A stretch of DNA of 36,021 nt from Mycobacterium asiaticum (GCF_001668675.1 NZ_LZKQ01000269.1:1-36021); one strand, 5' to 3'; positions 20,776 through 28,766 are shown, numbered from the stretch's first letter. Translations and numbers: made by a program. Notes: generated by a model from the letters alone, not told the origin.

Positions 20776-21413
20776 TGCAGATCGCCATTCCGCTGTTCCC
20801 GCGGTTCACCGCCTTGGATGCCGTCGGGCCCTACGACGTCCTGCAGCGCCTGCCATCGGCGCAGGTGGTGTTCGTGGGTCGAGAGCGCGGCGAGGTCCGC
20901 ACCGAAAACGGCATGCTGGGCGTGACGTGCGATGCCACCTTCGACGAGGTCGATTCGCCCGACGTCGTGGTGGTCCCCGGCGGCATCGGCACCCGTGTAC
21001 TCATCGGCGATGAAACCATCAGCGGCTGGCTGCGAGCGGTCCATCCGGGCACCATTTTCACCACCTCGGTGTGCACCGGGGCGCTGCTGCTCGGCGGTGC
21101 CGGATTGCTCGACGGCCTTACCGCGACCACCCACTGGGCCGCCGTCGACGAACTGAACAATTTGGGTGCGCGGTATGTGCCGGAACGGGTCGTCGAGCAT
21201 CTGCCGCAGCGCATCATCACCGCCGCTGGGGTGTCCAGCGGCATCGACATGGCGCTGCGGTTGGTGGAACTGCTTGTCGACCGCGAGGCCGCGCAGGCGA
21301 TCCAATTGCTCATCGAGTACGACCCCCAGCCCCCGTTCGACGCGGGCTCGGTGGCCAAGGCCGATGACGCGACACGGGCCAGGGCCGCGGAGTTCCGGAC
21401 GGAGCGGAAGTGA
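20775..21413 (+). CDS. DJ-1/PfpI family protein, isonitrile-hydratase-like (Rv0052-like)
   Basis: A 212-residue single DJ-1/PfpI domain. The nucleophile elbow is TSVCTGALLLGGAG with Cys at 100, preceded by VVVVPGGIGT. After it comes LTATTHWAAVDEL and later AAGVSSGIDMALRLVELL. Families with this pattern include isonitrile hydratases and AraC-linked amidase-like domains; the reaction here is unproven. The ATG overlaps the upstream stop (TGATG) with GGGGGAGAGAG before it, showing coupling to the glycosyltransferase. A second, similar copy is at 27149-27805. Confidence 0.9.
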   Translation: MQIAIPLFPRFTALDAVGPYDVLQRLPSAQVVFVGRERGEVRTENGMLGVTCDATFDEVDSPDVVVVPGGIGTRVLIGDETISGWLRAVHPGTIFTTSVCTGALLLGGAGLLDGLTATTHWAAVDELNNLGARYVPERVVEHLPQRIITAAGVSSGIDMALRLVELLVDREAAQAIQLLIEYDPQPPFDAGSVAKADDATRARAAEFRTERK

Positions 21414-21475
21414 TTTCCCAGGTCGGCACGGCGTCCGGTACCCTGATGCGGTTGCCGACGCAGGCGACCCTCCTG

Positions 21476-21492
21476 CCACGGAACGTCCGTGG
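21476..21492 (+). promoter_or_regulatory. Leader hairpin upstream of rpsF
   Basis: CCACGG-AACGT-CCGTGG forms a 6-bp stem with a 5-base loop, ending 14 bases before the rpsF ribosome site (AGGAGGTGA, 21507-21515). In other bacteria rpsF leaders carry an S6:S18-binding RNA with a CCG-containing bulge. The position suits autoregulation, but I cannot confirm that specific motif. Confidence 0.35.
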
Positions 21493-21524
21493 CCGCTCAG
21501 ACCAGAGGAGGTGATGAGGTCCCT

Positions 21525-21815
21525 ATGCGTCCATACGAAATCATGGTCATCCTTGACCCCACGCTCGACGAACGCACCGTCGCCCCGTCCTTGGAGACGT
21601 TCCTGAACGTCGTCCGCAAAGACGGTGGAACGGTCGAGAAGGTCGACATCTGGGGCCGGCGGCGGCTGGCGTACGAGATCGCCAAGCACGCCGAAGGCAT
21701 CTATGTCGTCGTCGACCTGAAGGCCGAGCCCGCGACGGTCTCCGAGCTTGACCGCCAGCTGAGCCTGAACGAGTCGGTGTTGCGCACCAAGGTGATGCGC
21801 ACCGACAAGCACTAG
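21525..21815 (+). CDS. rpsF: 30S ribosomal protein S6
   Basis: 96 residues starting [16 protein letters not shown], the universal S6 opening. S6 is a small ferredoxin-like protein that binds S18 on the platform of the 30S subunit. Further hallmarks are [23 protein letters not shown] and [12 protein letters not shown]. The start is set by AGGAGGTGA about 9 bases before ATG 21525; the frame opening at 21489 is too early. It is first of four genes (rpsF-ssb-rpsR-rplI) in the usual bacterial order. Confidence 0.98.
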   Translation: MRPYEIMVILDPTLDERTVAPSLETFLNVVRKDGGTVEKVDIWGRRRLAYEIAKHAEGIYVVVDLKAEPATVSELDRQLSLNESVLRTKVMRTDKH

Positions 21816-21906
21816 CAGTCCCTGTCGGGGCCGGTGCCTACGCTTGTTCGTGAACAACCATCAGGCCAGGACCAGGTAAGAATCAGGCGGGACCAAGGAG
21901 GACATT

Positions 21907-22422
21907 GTGGCTGGTGACACGACTATCACGGTCGTTGGAAACCTCACTGCTGACCCGGAACTGCGGTTCACGCCGTCGGGTGCTGCCGTGGCGAACTTCA
22001 CCGTTGCGTCAACGCCGCGGATTTATGACCGCCAGAGCGGGGAGTGGAAGGACGGCGAAGCGCTGTTCCTGCGCTGCAACATCTGGCGGGAAGCGGCCGA
22101 GAACGTGGCCGAAAGCCTGACCCGCGGCGCGCGGGTGATCGTCACCGGCCGGCTCAAGCAGCGGTCCTTCGAGACCCGCGAAGGCGAGAAGCGCACCGTC
22201 GTCGAGGTCGAGGTCGACGAGATCGGACCTTCGCTGCGGTATGCCACTGCCAAGGTCAACAAGGCCAGCCGCAGCGGCGGTGGCGGTGGTTACAGCGGCG
22301 GCGGCGGTGGCGGATCCCGGCAGTCTGCGCCGGCCCAGTCCGGCGGATCCGGCGACGACCCGTGGGGCAGCGCCCCGGCATCGGGTTCGTTCGGCGGCGG
22401 AGACGACGAACCACCCTTCTGA
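21907..22422 (+). CDS. ssb: Single-stranded DNA-binding protein
   Basis: 171 residues from GTG 21907, with AAGGAGGAC just upstream. An OB fold (about 1-112) opens with [19 protein letters not shown] and includes [21 protein letters not shown] Gly-rich flexible linker follows ([13 protein letters not shown] and on), then the acidic interaction tip DDEPPF at the very end. It binds single-stranded DNA as a tetramer and recruits repair and replication proteins through the tip. It is in the ribosomal operon, as in other mycobacteria, and upstream of dnaB, with which it works. Confidence 0.98.
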   Translation: MAGDTTITVVGNLTADPELRFTPSGAAVANFTVASTPRIYDRQSGEWKDGEALFLRCNIWREAAENVAESLTRGARVIVTGRLKQRSFETREGEKRTVVEVEVDEIGPSLRYATAKVNKASRSGGGGGYSGGGGGGSRQSAPAQSGGSGDDPWGSAPASGSFGGGDDEPPF

Positions 22423-22463
22423 TTTAGAGAACCCCAGAGCACGAGAACGGAAGAACAACAGAC

Positions 22464-22718
22464 ATGGCCAAGTCCACCAAGCGGCGCCCGGCTCCGGAGA
22501 AGCCGATCAAAGCGCGCAAATGCGTTTTCTGCGCCAAGAAAGACCAGCAGATCGACTATAAGGACACCACGTTGCTGCGCACCTACATCAGCGAGCGCGG
22601 CAAGATCCGCGCCCGCCGGGTCACCGGCAACTGTGTACAGCACCAGCGGGACATCGCGGTCGCGGTGAAGAACGCCCGCGAGGTCGCCCTGCTGCCCTTC
22701 ACCTCCTCGACGCGGTAA
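22464..22718 (+). CDS. rpsR: 30S ribosomal protein S18 (cysteine-containing form)
   Basis: 84 residues. The N-terminal basic stretch and [19 protein letters not shown] give the S18 fold with a CxxC pair (about residues 20-23), plus a Cys in VTGNCVQ. It corresponds to the zinc-containing C+ form, as in RpsR1 of M. tuberculosis. Many mycobacteria also carry a zinc-free paralogue used under zinc limitation; none is in this window. S18 pairs with S6, encoded two genes upstream. Confidence 0.97.
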   Translation: MAKSTKRRPAPEKPIKARKCVFCAKKDQQIDYKDTTLLRTYISERGKIRARRVTGNCVQHQRDIAVAVKNAREVALLPFTSSTR

Positions 22719-22748
22719 CCCCCGCGCGCGCAACGAAAGTACTCAACG

Positions 22749-23207
22749 ATGAAGCTGATTCTCACGGCTGACGTCGACCACCTCGGTTCCGTCGGCGACA
22801 CGGTCGAGGTCAAGGACGGATACGGTCGTAACTTCCTGCTGCCGCGCGGTCTGGCGATCGTCGCGTCCCGCGGTGCCCAGAAGCAGGCCGACGAGATCCG
22901 TCGGGCCCGGGAGACGAAGACGGTCCGCGACCGCGAGCACGCCACCGAACTCAAGACCGCGATCCAGGCGCTCGGCCCGGTCGCCCTGCCGGTGAAGACC
23001 GCGGCCGACAGCGGCAAGCTGTTCGGTTCGGTGACCGCCGGCGACGTGGTGGCCGCCATCAAGAAGGCGGGCGGTCCCAACCTGGACAAGCGGATCGTCC
23101 GGCTGCCCAAGGCACACATCAAGTCGGTCGGCACCCACCCGGTGGTCGTGCACCTGCATCCAGAAATCGACGTCGAGGTGGCGCTCGAGGTCGTCGGCCA
23201 GAGCTAA
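22749..23207 (+). CDS. rplI: 50S ribosomal protein L9
   Basis: 152 residues with the two-domain L9 layout. The N-terminal domain ([20 protein letters not shown], then [13 protein letters not shown]) contacts 23S rRNA. A long connecting helix (about 41-75) leads to a C-terminal domain with [15 protein letters not shown] and [13 protein letters not shown]. It is last of the rpsF-ssb-rpsR-rplI group, 30 bases after rpsR, with only a weak GAAAG ribosome site. A strong terminator follows 19 bases after its stop. Confidence 0.97.
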   Translation: MKLILTADVDHLGSVGDTVEVKDGYGRNFLLPRGLAIVASRGAQKQADEIRRARETKTVRDREHATELKTAIQALGPVALPVKTAADSGKLFGSVTAGDVVAAIKKAGGPNLDKRIVRLPKAHIKSVGTHPVVVHLHPEIDVEVALEVVGQS

Positions 23208-23226
23208 CTCGCCACTGTCCTACTCA

Positions 23227-23264
23227 CCCGGTGTGGCCGCTCCTGATCGGCCGCACCGGGTTTT
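23227..23264 (+). terminator. Rho-independent terminator after rplI
   Basis: A 13-bp stem, CCCGGTGTGGCCG (23227-23239) with CGGCCGCACCGGG (23248-23260), has one G-U pair and an 8-base loop, and is followed by TTTT. It closes the ribosomal operon. Stem and T-run are unusually clear for a mycobacterium. Confidence 0.85.
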
Positions 23265-23399
23265 CGCGTGCCCGGAGCTGGCGAACAGATTCCGGCCGCC
23301 GATCGACCGACGGCGTAACCTGCCATTCACGCGGCGAAAATGTCACCGAAAACCAACACGCCCGAGGCGATAACCTGCGCCGACACGCCGTAGCACTTC

Positions 23400-23484
23400 T
23401 TGTCCACACCACTTTCGTGGCGTTGTATGGCGGTCATCAGCAGTGATGTCCTAGCCCCCCGCAGTGATCCACAAGTTCTCCACA
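23400..23484. promoter_or_regulatory. Cluster of DnaA-box-like 9-mers upstream of dnaB
   Basis: TTGTCCACA at 23400-23408 matches the mycobacterial DnaA-box consensus (TTGTCCACA/TTATCCACA) exactly. TGATCCACA (23465-23473) and TTCTCCACA (23476-23484) each differ by one base, all on the same strand. The cluster lies in a 498-base stretch between rplI and dnaB that holds no convincing gene. In M. tuberculosis this space carries Rv0057; I see no equivalent ORF here. The role may be DnaA control of dnaB or DnaA titration. Confidence 0.45.
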
Positions 23485-23662
23485 CCCCCCTTAACACTGG
23501 CGTCGATGGATATGCACACACGATGCACAGCTTCATGAACAACGGCCTTTGAAGGATGCGCCAGCAACGTTTACGTTCATCCCGGCGCCTTGGCCAATTG
23601 GGGCCATGAGGTGGGACGGGGGTGGGTGTCAGTGCCTTGACTTACGCTCTGAATCGCGTTCT

Positions 23663-23678
23663 TCGAATATATGTTCGG
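23663..23678. promoter_or_regulatory. LexA/SOS-box-like palindrome upstream of dnaB
   Basis: TCGAATATATGTTCGG matches 10 of the 12 specified bases of the mycobacterial SOS box TCGAAC-N4-GTTCGA. It lies 27 bases before the dnaB ATG and 12 before the ribosome site, so it would sit over or just after the promoter -10. It suggests DNA-damage control of the replicative helicase, unproven. Confidence 0.5.
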
Positions 23679-23705
23679 TGCTAAGTCAAGAGGAGGTGAG
23701 GGCCG

Positions 23706-25085
23706 ATGGCGGTCGTTGACGATCTGCCACATCCCGGGATGGATTCCCCGCCTCCGAGTGAGGATTACGGTCGTCAGCCGCCCCAGGATCTCGCCGCAGA
23801 GCAGTCCGTGCTGGGCGGGATGCTGCTGAGCAAGGACGCCATCGCCGACGTCCTGGAGCGGCTGCGGCCCGGTGATTTCTACCGGCCGGCACACCAGAAC
23901 GTCTACGACGCCATTCTGGATCTCTACGGCCGGGGCGAGCCGGCGGATGCCGTAACGGTGGCCGCCGAGCTGGATCGTCGCGGGCTGCTGCGCCGCATCG
24001 GCGGGGCGCCGTATCTGCACACGCTCATTTCCACGGTGCCGACGGCGGCCAACGCGGGTTACTACGCCACCATCGTCGCCGAGAAGGCCCTGCTGCGGCG
24101 TCTGGTCGAGGCCGGCACGCGGGTGGTGCAGTACGGTTACGCCGGGGCGGACGGCGCCGACGTGGCCGAGATCGTCGACCGGGCGCAGGCCGAAATCTAC
24201 GAGGTGGCCGAGCGGCGGACGTCAGAAGACTTCGTCCCGCTCGAGGATCTGTTGCAGCCGACGATGGACGAGATCGACGCGATCGCGTCCAATGGCGGCA
24301 TTTCGCGTGGCGTGCCGACGGGCTTCACCGAGCTGGACGAGGTCACCAATGGGTTGCACCCGGGGCAGATGATCATCGTCGCGGCGCGGCCGGGTGTGGG
24401 GAAGTCCACGCTCGGGCTGGATTTCATGCGGTCATGCTCTATCAAGCACCGGATGGCCAGCGTGATCTTCTCTCTGGAGATGAGCAAGACTGAGATTGTT
24501 ATGCGGCTGCTATCGGCTGAGGCCAAAATCAAACTCGCCGACATGCGCTCGGGTCGCATGAACGACGACGACTGGACCCGGCTGGCGCGGCGAATGAGCG
24601 AAATCAGTGAGGCGCCACTGTATATCGATGATTCACCGAACCTGACGATGATGGAGATTCGTGCCAAGGCGCGGCGGCTGCGGCAGAAGGCCAACTTGAA
24701 GCTCGTGGTGGTTGACTACCTGCAGCTGATGTCGTCCGGCAAGAAGGTCGAGTCACGCCAGATCGAAGTGTCCGAATTCTCCAGGCATCTCAAGCTTTTG
24801 GCCAAGGAGCTCGAGGTACCTGTGGTGGCCATCAGCCAGCTCAACCGTGGTCCTGAGCAGCGCACGGATAAGAAGCCCATGCTGTCCGACCTTCGCGAGT
24901 CGGGGAGCCTGGAGCAGGATGCGGATATGGTGATCCTGCTGAATCGCCCCGATGCCTTTGAGCGTGACGATCCACGTGGGGGAGAAGCGGATTTCATTCT
25001 GGCCAAACATCGTAACGGCCCGACCAAGACGGTGACAGTCGCGCACCAGCTGCACCTGTCGCGGTTCGCCAACATGGCAAGATAG
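23706..25085 (+). CDS. dnaB: Replicative DNA helicase DnaB (intein-free)
   Basis: 459 residues, full length without an intein. The N-terminal helical domain (about 25-130: PPQDLAAEQSVLGGMLLSKD) binds primase. The RecA-like motor has Walker A RPGVGKST (Lys 233), VVVDYLQLM (Walker B), SQLNRG and the ending GGEADFILAKHRNGPTKTV. ATG 23706 follows AGGAGGTGAGG. The site used by DnaB inteins in M. tuberculosis and Synechocystis, between ESG and SLEQDAD, is here uninterrupted: Gly 400/Ser 401, at 24905/24906. The second half of the gene (from about 24420) uses more A/T-ending codons than the first. An intein-derived ORF follows 65 bases downstream. Confidence 0.98.
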   Translation: MAVVDDLPHPGMDSPPPSEDYGRQPPQDLAAEQSVLGGMLLSKDAIADVLERLRPGDFYRPAHQNVYDAILDLYGRGEPADAVTVAAELDRRGLLRRIGGAPYLHTLISTVPTAANAGYYATIVAEKALLRRLVEAGTRVVQYGYAGADGADVAEIVDRAQAEIYEVAERRTSEDFVPLEDLLQPTMDEIDAIASNGGISRGVPTGFTELDEVTNGLHPGQMIIVAARPGVGKSTLGLDFMRSCSIKHRMASVIFSLEMSKTEIVMRLLSAEAKIKLADMRSGRMNDDDWTRLARRMSEISEAPLYIDDSPNLTMMEIRAKARRLRQKANLKLVVVDYLQLMSSGKKVESRQIEVSEFSRHLKLLAKELEVPVVAISQLNRGPEQRTDKKPMLSDLRESGSLEQDADMVILLNRPDAFERDDPRGGEADFILAKHRNGPTKTVTVAHQLHLSRFANMAR

Positions 25086-25150
25086 ATTCTGAGGTCGGAA
25101 GCGCCGGATTTGAGCGCAAACGTGTCGGTAGCCGTCGGTATGTTTAAGAT

Positions 25151-26530
25151 GTGGCTGCACATGGTGATTCGCGTTTTGTATCTGACCCAGATGCCGTAAA
25201 AGCAGCCTCTGGCCAAAGCGGTGTTGGGCCGCTAAGTGGTGGCACGGTTCCGCGAAAGTTGCGGATCACGCGGGCAGACAATGGCATCGATACGCCATTG
25301 GACGACTTGATGCAGACTGACGAGTGTCCGCTCGTGTGGTCCGTAGACAACAGAATGCGGCTTACCAGGCGTCGTGCCGCCGGCGAGATCTCTACTCGGA
25401 GTCAACCGTCCGTGCGTCTGGGCCTAGCTTCGGGCCGCCAACTCGACATGATACCGAGCCAACAACTGTGCAGAATTGATGGTTGGGTTTCACTGGCGCA
25501 GTTGAGGATCGGTGCCAGAATTGCCGTCCTCCGCAGGATTGGCGAGCCGGTTCAGACGGTCAGGATGCACGATTCAGAGGTGATCCTGCTGGCGCACATG
25601 ATCGGCGACGGATCATGCGTCAAGCGTCAACCGATTCGATATGCGTCCATTGACGAGGCCAATTTGACGGCAGTGACGATGGCCGCGACTCACTTTGGGG
25701 TGACGGCTATTCGTGATGAGTACGCAGCCGCGCGTGTGACGACGTTGCGGCTGCCCGCCCCTTATCGTTTGACGCACGGCAGGCGTAACCCAATTGCAGA
25801 ATGGCTCGACGGACTTGGCCTGTTCGGACTGCGCAGTCATGAGAAATTCGTCCCCGCAGCTGTTTTCGGGCTCCCGAACGAACAGGTCGCGTTGTTCTTG
25901 CGGCATCTTTGGGCGACCGATGGTTCGGTGCGGTGGGATGCAAAGACGGCGCAAGGCCGGGTTTACTACGCCTCGACCAGCCGCCGCCTAGTAGAGGATG
26001 TCATGCACCTGTTGCTGCGCATGGGTGTGCAAGGCCGTATTACGCGGACGGGGAAAGTGGGCTACCGCGACTGTTGGTTCCTCTCGATCGACCGGGCCTC
26101 GAATCAGATCGCTTTCTTAACGAAGGTGGGCGTGCATGGCGAACGCGGACTCAAGGCGCAGGAGGTTGTCGCGGCGCTCGCCGGGCGGACCCGCAGGCCA
26201 GGAACGGACACCATTCCGGTGGAGGTGTGGGAGCATGTCAATGCCATCCTTGTGAAAAGGGGCTGGTCAGACAAGGACTTTGCGACCGCAACGAAAACGA
26301 GGTATGACGGTCCGCGGATGTGGACTCATGCGCCGGGACGGACGAGGTTGCATCGGCTGTCTGTGATTCTGGCCGACTCGGCCTTGCACGACCTGGCTAC
26401 GAGCGATGTCTATTGGGATCGGGTGGTCGATATCAACAACTTGGGCCGCCATGATGTGTGCGAGCTTCTCGCGAGTGAGACATATCCTTTGGTGACCCAG
26501 GGGGCTTTGGTGCGGTGGTCCACGGTTTGA
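25151..26530 (+). CDS. Free-standing LAGLIDADG endonuclease-like protein derived from a DnaB intein (ex-intein)
   Basis: 459 residues from GTG 25151, unbroken. From about residue 32 it follows the M. tuberculosis DnaB intein as I recall it: RITRADNG, PLVWSVDNRMRL, LASGRQ and IDGW, then QPIRYASIDEANL, SHEKFVPAAVF, QGRVYYASTSRR and DVYWDRVVDI. Splicing residues are gone. The Cys1 position aligns with Thr 32, the block B Thr/His with Ile 101/Gln 104, and the terminal His-Asn with Arg 455-Trp 456. Both endonuclease motifs remain: LLAHMIGDG (146-154, Asp 153) and FLRHLWATDGS (249-259, Asp 257). Residues 1-31 are unrelated to the intein start. No clear ribosome site is visible. Codon use is less GC-biased than in neighbours. 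It could be an active homing endonuclease, a domesticated DNA-binding protein, or a relic not yet broken. Confidence 0.85.
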   Translation: MAAHGDSRFVSDPDAVKAASGQSGVGPLSGGTVPRKLRITRADNGIDTPLDDLMQTDECPLVWSVDNRMRLTRRRAAGEISTRSQPSVRLGLASGRQLDMIPSQQLCRIDGWVSLAQLRIGARIAVLRRIGEPVQTVRMHDSEVILLAHMIGDGSCVKRQPIRYASIDEANLTAVTMAATHFGVTAIRDEYAAARVTTLRLPAPYRLTHGRRNPIAEWLDGLGLFGLRSHEKFVPAAVFGLPNEQVALFLRHLWATDGSVRWDAKTAQGRVYYASTSRRLVEDVMHLLLRMGVQGRITRTGKVGYRDCWFLSIDRASNQIAFLTKVGVHGERGLKAQEVVAALAGRTRRPGTDTIPVEVWEHVNAILVKRGWSDKDFATATKTRYDGPRMWTHAPGRTRLHRLSVILADSALHDLATSDVYWDRVVDINNLGRHDVCELLASETYPLVTQGALVRWSTV

Positions 26531-27148
26531 CGCTTACACTGCACACACAGCCGAGATCGGGCCGCATGCGGCGGTACGATACCCGGCGGGTTTCGCGGTT
26601 CGGCCTGTAGGGCCACGGCGCTGAAGACGGGGAGCCCGATCGCCGCACGACCGCCATCCAACACGTCTACGTCGGCTTTACACCTATAGCAGAATGACTT
26701 AGTCGTGCAATGTTTTGCGCATTGTGGGCCGGACTCGGGTGAGTCCACGTCCCGCCGCTACGAAGGACAGCTTGGTTCAACCGCTCCTTCGCTCGGTTGC
26801 CGTACCGGCGTCTACTCGGGCTGGCACCGCGGTGGCCGTTCGAGACGACCAGTTCGTGCTGGTCAGGATCGCGGCGGTGAGCTGTCTGATATTCCCGGCG
26901 AGGACGTCAACGACGGAGGGTTCTGGTCGACGCTTCTGGTGTGCCGCTGACAGCACCCGCCGCCGCACGCTGATCACGATGGCAATATTCCGGCGAGCAT
27001 TGGCTATTTGGCCAGTATCGCCCGTTGCGCACCGCCGCTACGTTCGAGTTGCCTCCGCTCTGAAGGGACAATCGATGCCAAGTTCAAGACGGCTCGCGGG
27101 CCGTCTCCAGTGATTGCCGTTGTGCCGCAGGTCAATCGGCGGCCCAGC
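26531..27148. other. Gene-poor stretch between ex-intein and DJ-1 genes
   Basis: About 600 bases hold no ORF that I can support. Open frames exist (for example 26715-27113 on the plus strand) but are Arg/Ser-rich, lack a ribosome site and resemble no family. No insertion-sequence ends, tRNA or clear terminator was seen. It may be decayed sequence left at the junction where this locus departs from the M. tuberculosis order. Confidence 0.5.
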
Positions 27149-27805
27149 GTGGCAATGATTCCATTTCCCGGCCTGACGATGTTGGACCTCATCGGGCCCT
27201 ACGAGACACTCCGCGAACACACTGACGTGCATCTCCTGGGGTCCACCACCGACGAGTTCTTCTCGGACAGTGGTGCGCCGTTCCGTGCGACTGAACTGCT
27301 CTGCGATGCGGCGGATTTCTACGATGTCGTCTTCGTTCCGGGCGGCAACGGAACGGCCGACGCTATGCGAGACCCGCAAATCATCGACTTCCTCGTGACG
27401 CGGGGGCCGCGAGCCCGCTATGTTACGTCCGTTTGCACCGGTTCGCTGGTGTTGGGGGCCGCAGGACTGCTGAATGGGTACCGAGCGACGACGCACTGGT
27501 CGATGTTGGACGCGCTGCCCTTCTTTGGGGCCATACCAGCCGAGGAACGCGTCGTCATCGACCGCAATCGGATCACCGGTGGTGGTGTCACCGCAGGAAT
27601 CGACTTCGGCTTGCTGCTCCTTGCTGAACTGTTCGACGAAGAAACGGCACGCTATGCGCAACTGCTTTTGGAGTACGACCCCGCGCCGCCGTTCGACGGC
27701 GGATCACCGCGGTCGGCGACCCAAGACACCGTTCAATACATCAAGGAGTACGTCGCAGGGTTGATGGCCTCTTGCAAAGAGCTTGCCGCACAGCACAAGT
27801 CTTAG
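27149..27805 (+). CDS. DJ-1/PfpI family protein, isonitrile-hydratase-like (second copy)
   Basis: About 218 residues from GTG 27149; the frame is open to 27008 and GTG 27110 is an alternative start. A single DJ-1/PfpI domain: [29 protein letters not shown], the nucleophile elbow [14 protein letters not shown] with Cys at about 96, ATTHWSMLD, and [20 protein letters not shown]. It aligns along its length with the Rv0052-like protein at 20775, including [14 protein letters not shown], so the two are paralogues. It lies 13 bases before the haloalkane dehalogenase gene, with that gene's ribosome site directly after its stop, so the two form an operon. The reaction is unknown. Confidence 0.87.
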   Translation: MAMIPFPGLTMLDLIGPYETLREHTDVHLLGSTTDEFFSDSGAPFRATELLCDAADFYDVVFVPGGNGTADAMRDPQIIDFLVTRGPRARYVTSVCTGSLVLGAAGLLNGYRATTHWSMLDALPFFGAIPAEERVVIDRNRITGGGVTAGIDFGLLLLAELFDEETARYAQLLLEYDPAPPFDGGSPRSATQDTVQYIKEYVAGLMASCKELAAQHKS

Positions 27806-27818
27806 AAAGGTATGCCCG

Positions 27819-28766
27819 ATGCCCGGAGCCAAGCCGTACGGCCGGTTGCAATATAGGGAGGTCAACGGTAAGCGGATGGCTTACATCGACGAGGGCCAAG
27901 GCGATGCCATCGTGTTCCAGCACGGCAACCCGAGCTCGTCGTACCTGTGGCGCAACGTTATGCCACACGTGGAAGGACTGGGCCGGCTCGTTGCCTGCGA
28001 TCTGATCGGGATGGGCGCATCGGACAAACTGGATGATCCGGGACCCGACAGCTACCGCTACCACGAAAACCGCGAATACCTTTTCGCACTTTGGGACGCA
28101 CTCGATCTCGGCGATCGCGTGACGCTCGTCCTACACGACTGGGGCGGTGCGCTGGGATTCGATTGGGCCAACCAACACCGTGACAGGGTCGCCGGGATCG
28201 TGCACATGGAAACCGTCTCCGTGCCGATGGAGTGGGACGATTTCCCCGAAGAGGTCGCGCAAATGTTTCGGGCCTTCCGCTCCCCGCAGGGCGAGGCGAT
28301 GGTACTGGAGAACAACGACTTCATCGAGGGCGTGTTGCCGTCCATCGTGATGCGCACCCTCAGCGACGAAGAGATGAACTACTACCGCCAGCCATTCCTC
28401 CACCCCGGCGAGGATCGACGGCCCACCCTGTCGTGGCCGCGCGATGTCCCGCTCGCCGGCGAACCTGCCGAGGTGGTCAAGGTCATCGAGGAATTCGGTA
28501 CCTGGCTGGCGGCGAGCGACGTCCCCAAGTTGTTCGTCCGCGCGGATCCCGGAGTGATTCAGGCCAAGCAGCGCATTCTCGACGTCGTGCGTAGCTGGCC
28601 CAACCAAACCGAAATCACGGTACCCGGAACGCATTTCGTCCAGGAGGACAGCGCAGACGAGATCGGCGAGGCGATCGCCTCCTTCGTGCGGAAGATCCGG
28701 GCGGGCGATTCCACCAATGTCAGCCCGGGTGACCCGCATGCGTCCCAACACGTGCCCGCGTCTTGA
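27819..28766 (+). CDS. dhaA: Haloalkane dehalogenase, LinB/DhaA type (HLD-II)
   Basis: 315 residues from ATG 27819, with GAAAGG 8 bases upstream. It hydrolyses carbon-halogen bonds in small haloalkanes to an alcohol and halide. Every catalytic element of the HLD-II subfamily is present: [12 protein letters not shown] with halide-binding Asn 37, and VLHDWGG with nucleophile Asp 107 and halide-binding Trp 108. The catalytic acid is Glu 131 ([11 protein letters not shown]) and the base His 272 ([10 protein letters not shown]). Similarity to LinB of Sphingobium and to mycobacterial DmbA/Rv2579 is strong across the cap domain ([15 protein letters not shown]). The last 20 residues ([11 protein letters not shown]) exceed the usual end. 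The natural substrate is unknown. Confidence 0.93.
   Translation: MPGAKPYGRLQYREVNGKRMAYIDEGQGDAIVFQHGNPSSSYLWRNVMPHVEGLGRLVACDLIGMGASDKLDDPGPDSYRYHENREYLFALWDALDLGDRVTLVLHDWGGALGFDWANQHRDRVAGIVHMETVSVPMEWDDFPEEVAQMFRAFRSPQGEAMVLENNDFIEGVLPSIVMRTLSDEEMNYYRQPFLHPGEDRRPTLSWPRDVPLAGEPAEVVKVIEEFGTWLAASDVPKLFVRADPGVIQAKQRILDVVRSWPNQTEITVPGTHFVQEDSADEIGEAIASFVRKIRAGDSTNVSPGDPHASQHVPAS

Noticed and set aside
20730..21857. 375-residue antisense frame over the DJ-1 gene and rpsF
   Set aside because: It covers two well-identified genes and shows no domain.
23637..23670. TTGACT and GAATAT as a dnaB promoter
   Set aside because: The spacer is 22 bases, too long for a normal sigma-A promoter.
23208..23705. 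An Rv0057 counterpart between rplI and dnaB
   Set aside because: Only short open frames with no conserved-looking protein are present; the region reads as terminator plus regulatory sites.
24391..24410. Intein in the DnaB Walker A site
   Set aside because: The RPGVGKST motif is continuous; no insertion at this second known intein site.
26715..27113. 132-residue frame upstream of the second DJ-1 gene
   Set aside because: No ribosome site, odd composition and no recognisable family; it may be decayed sequence but cannot be called a gene.
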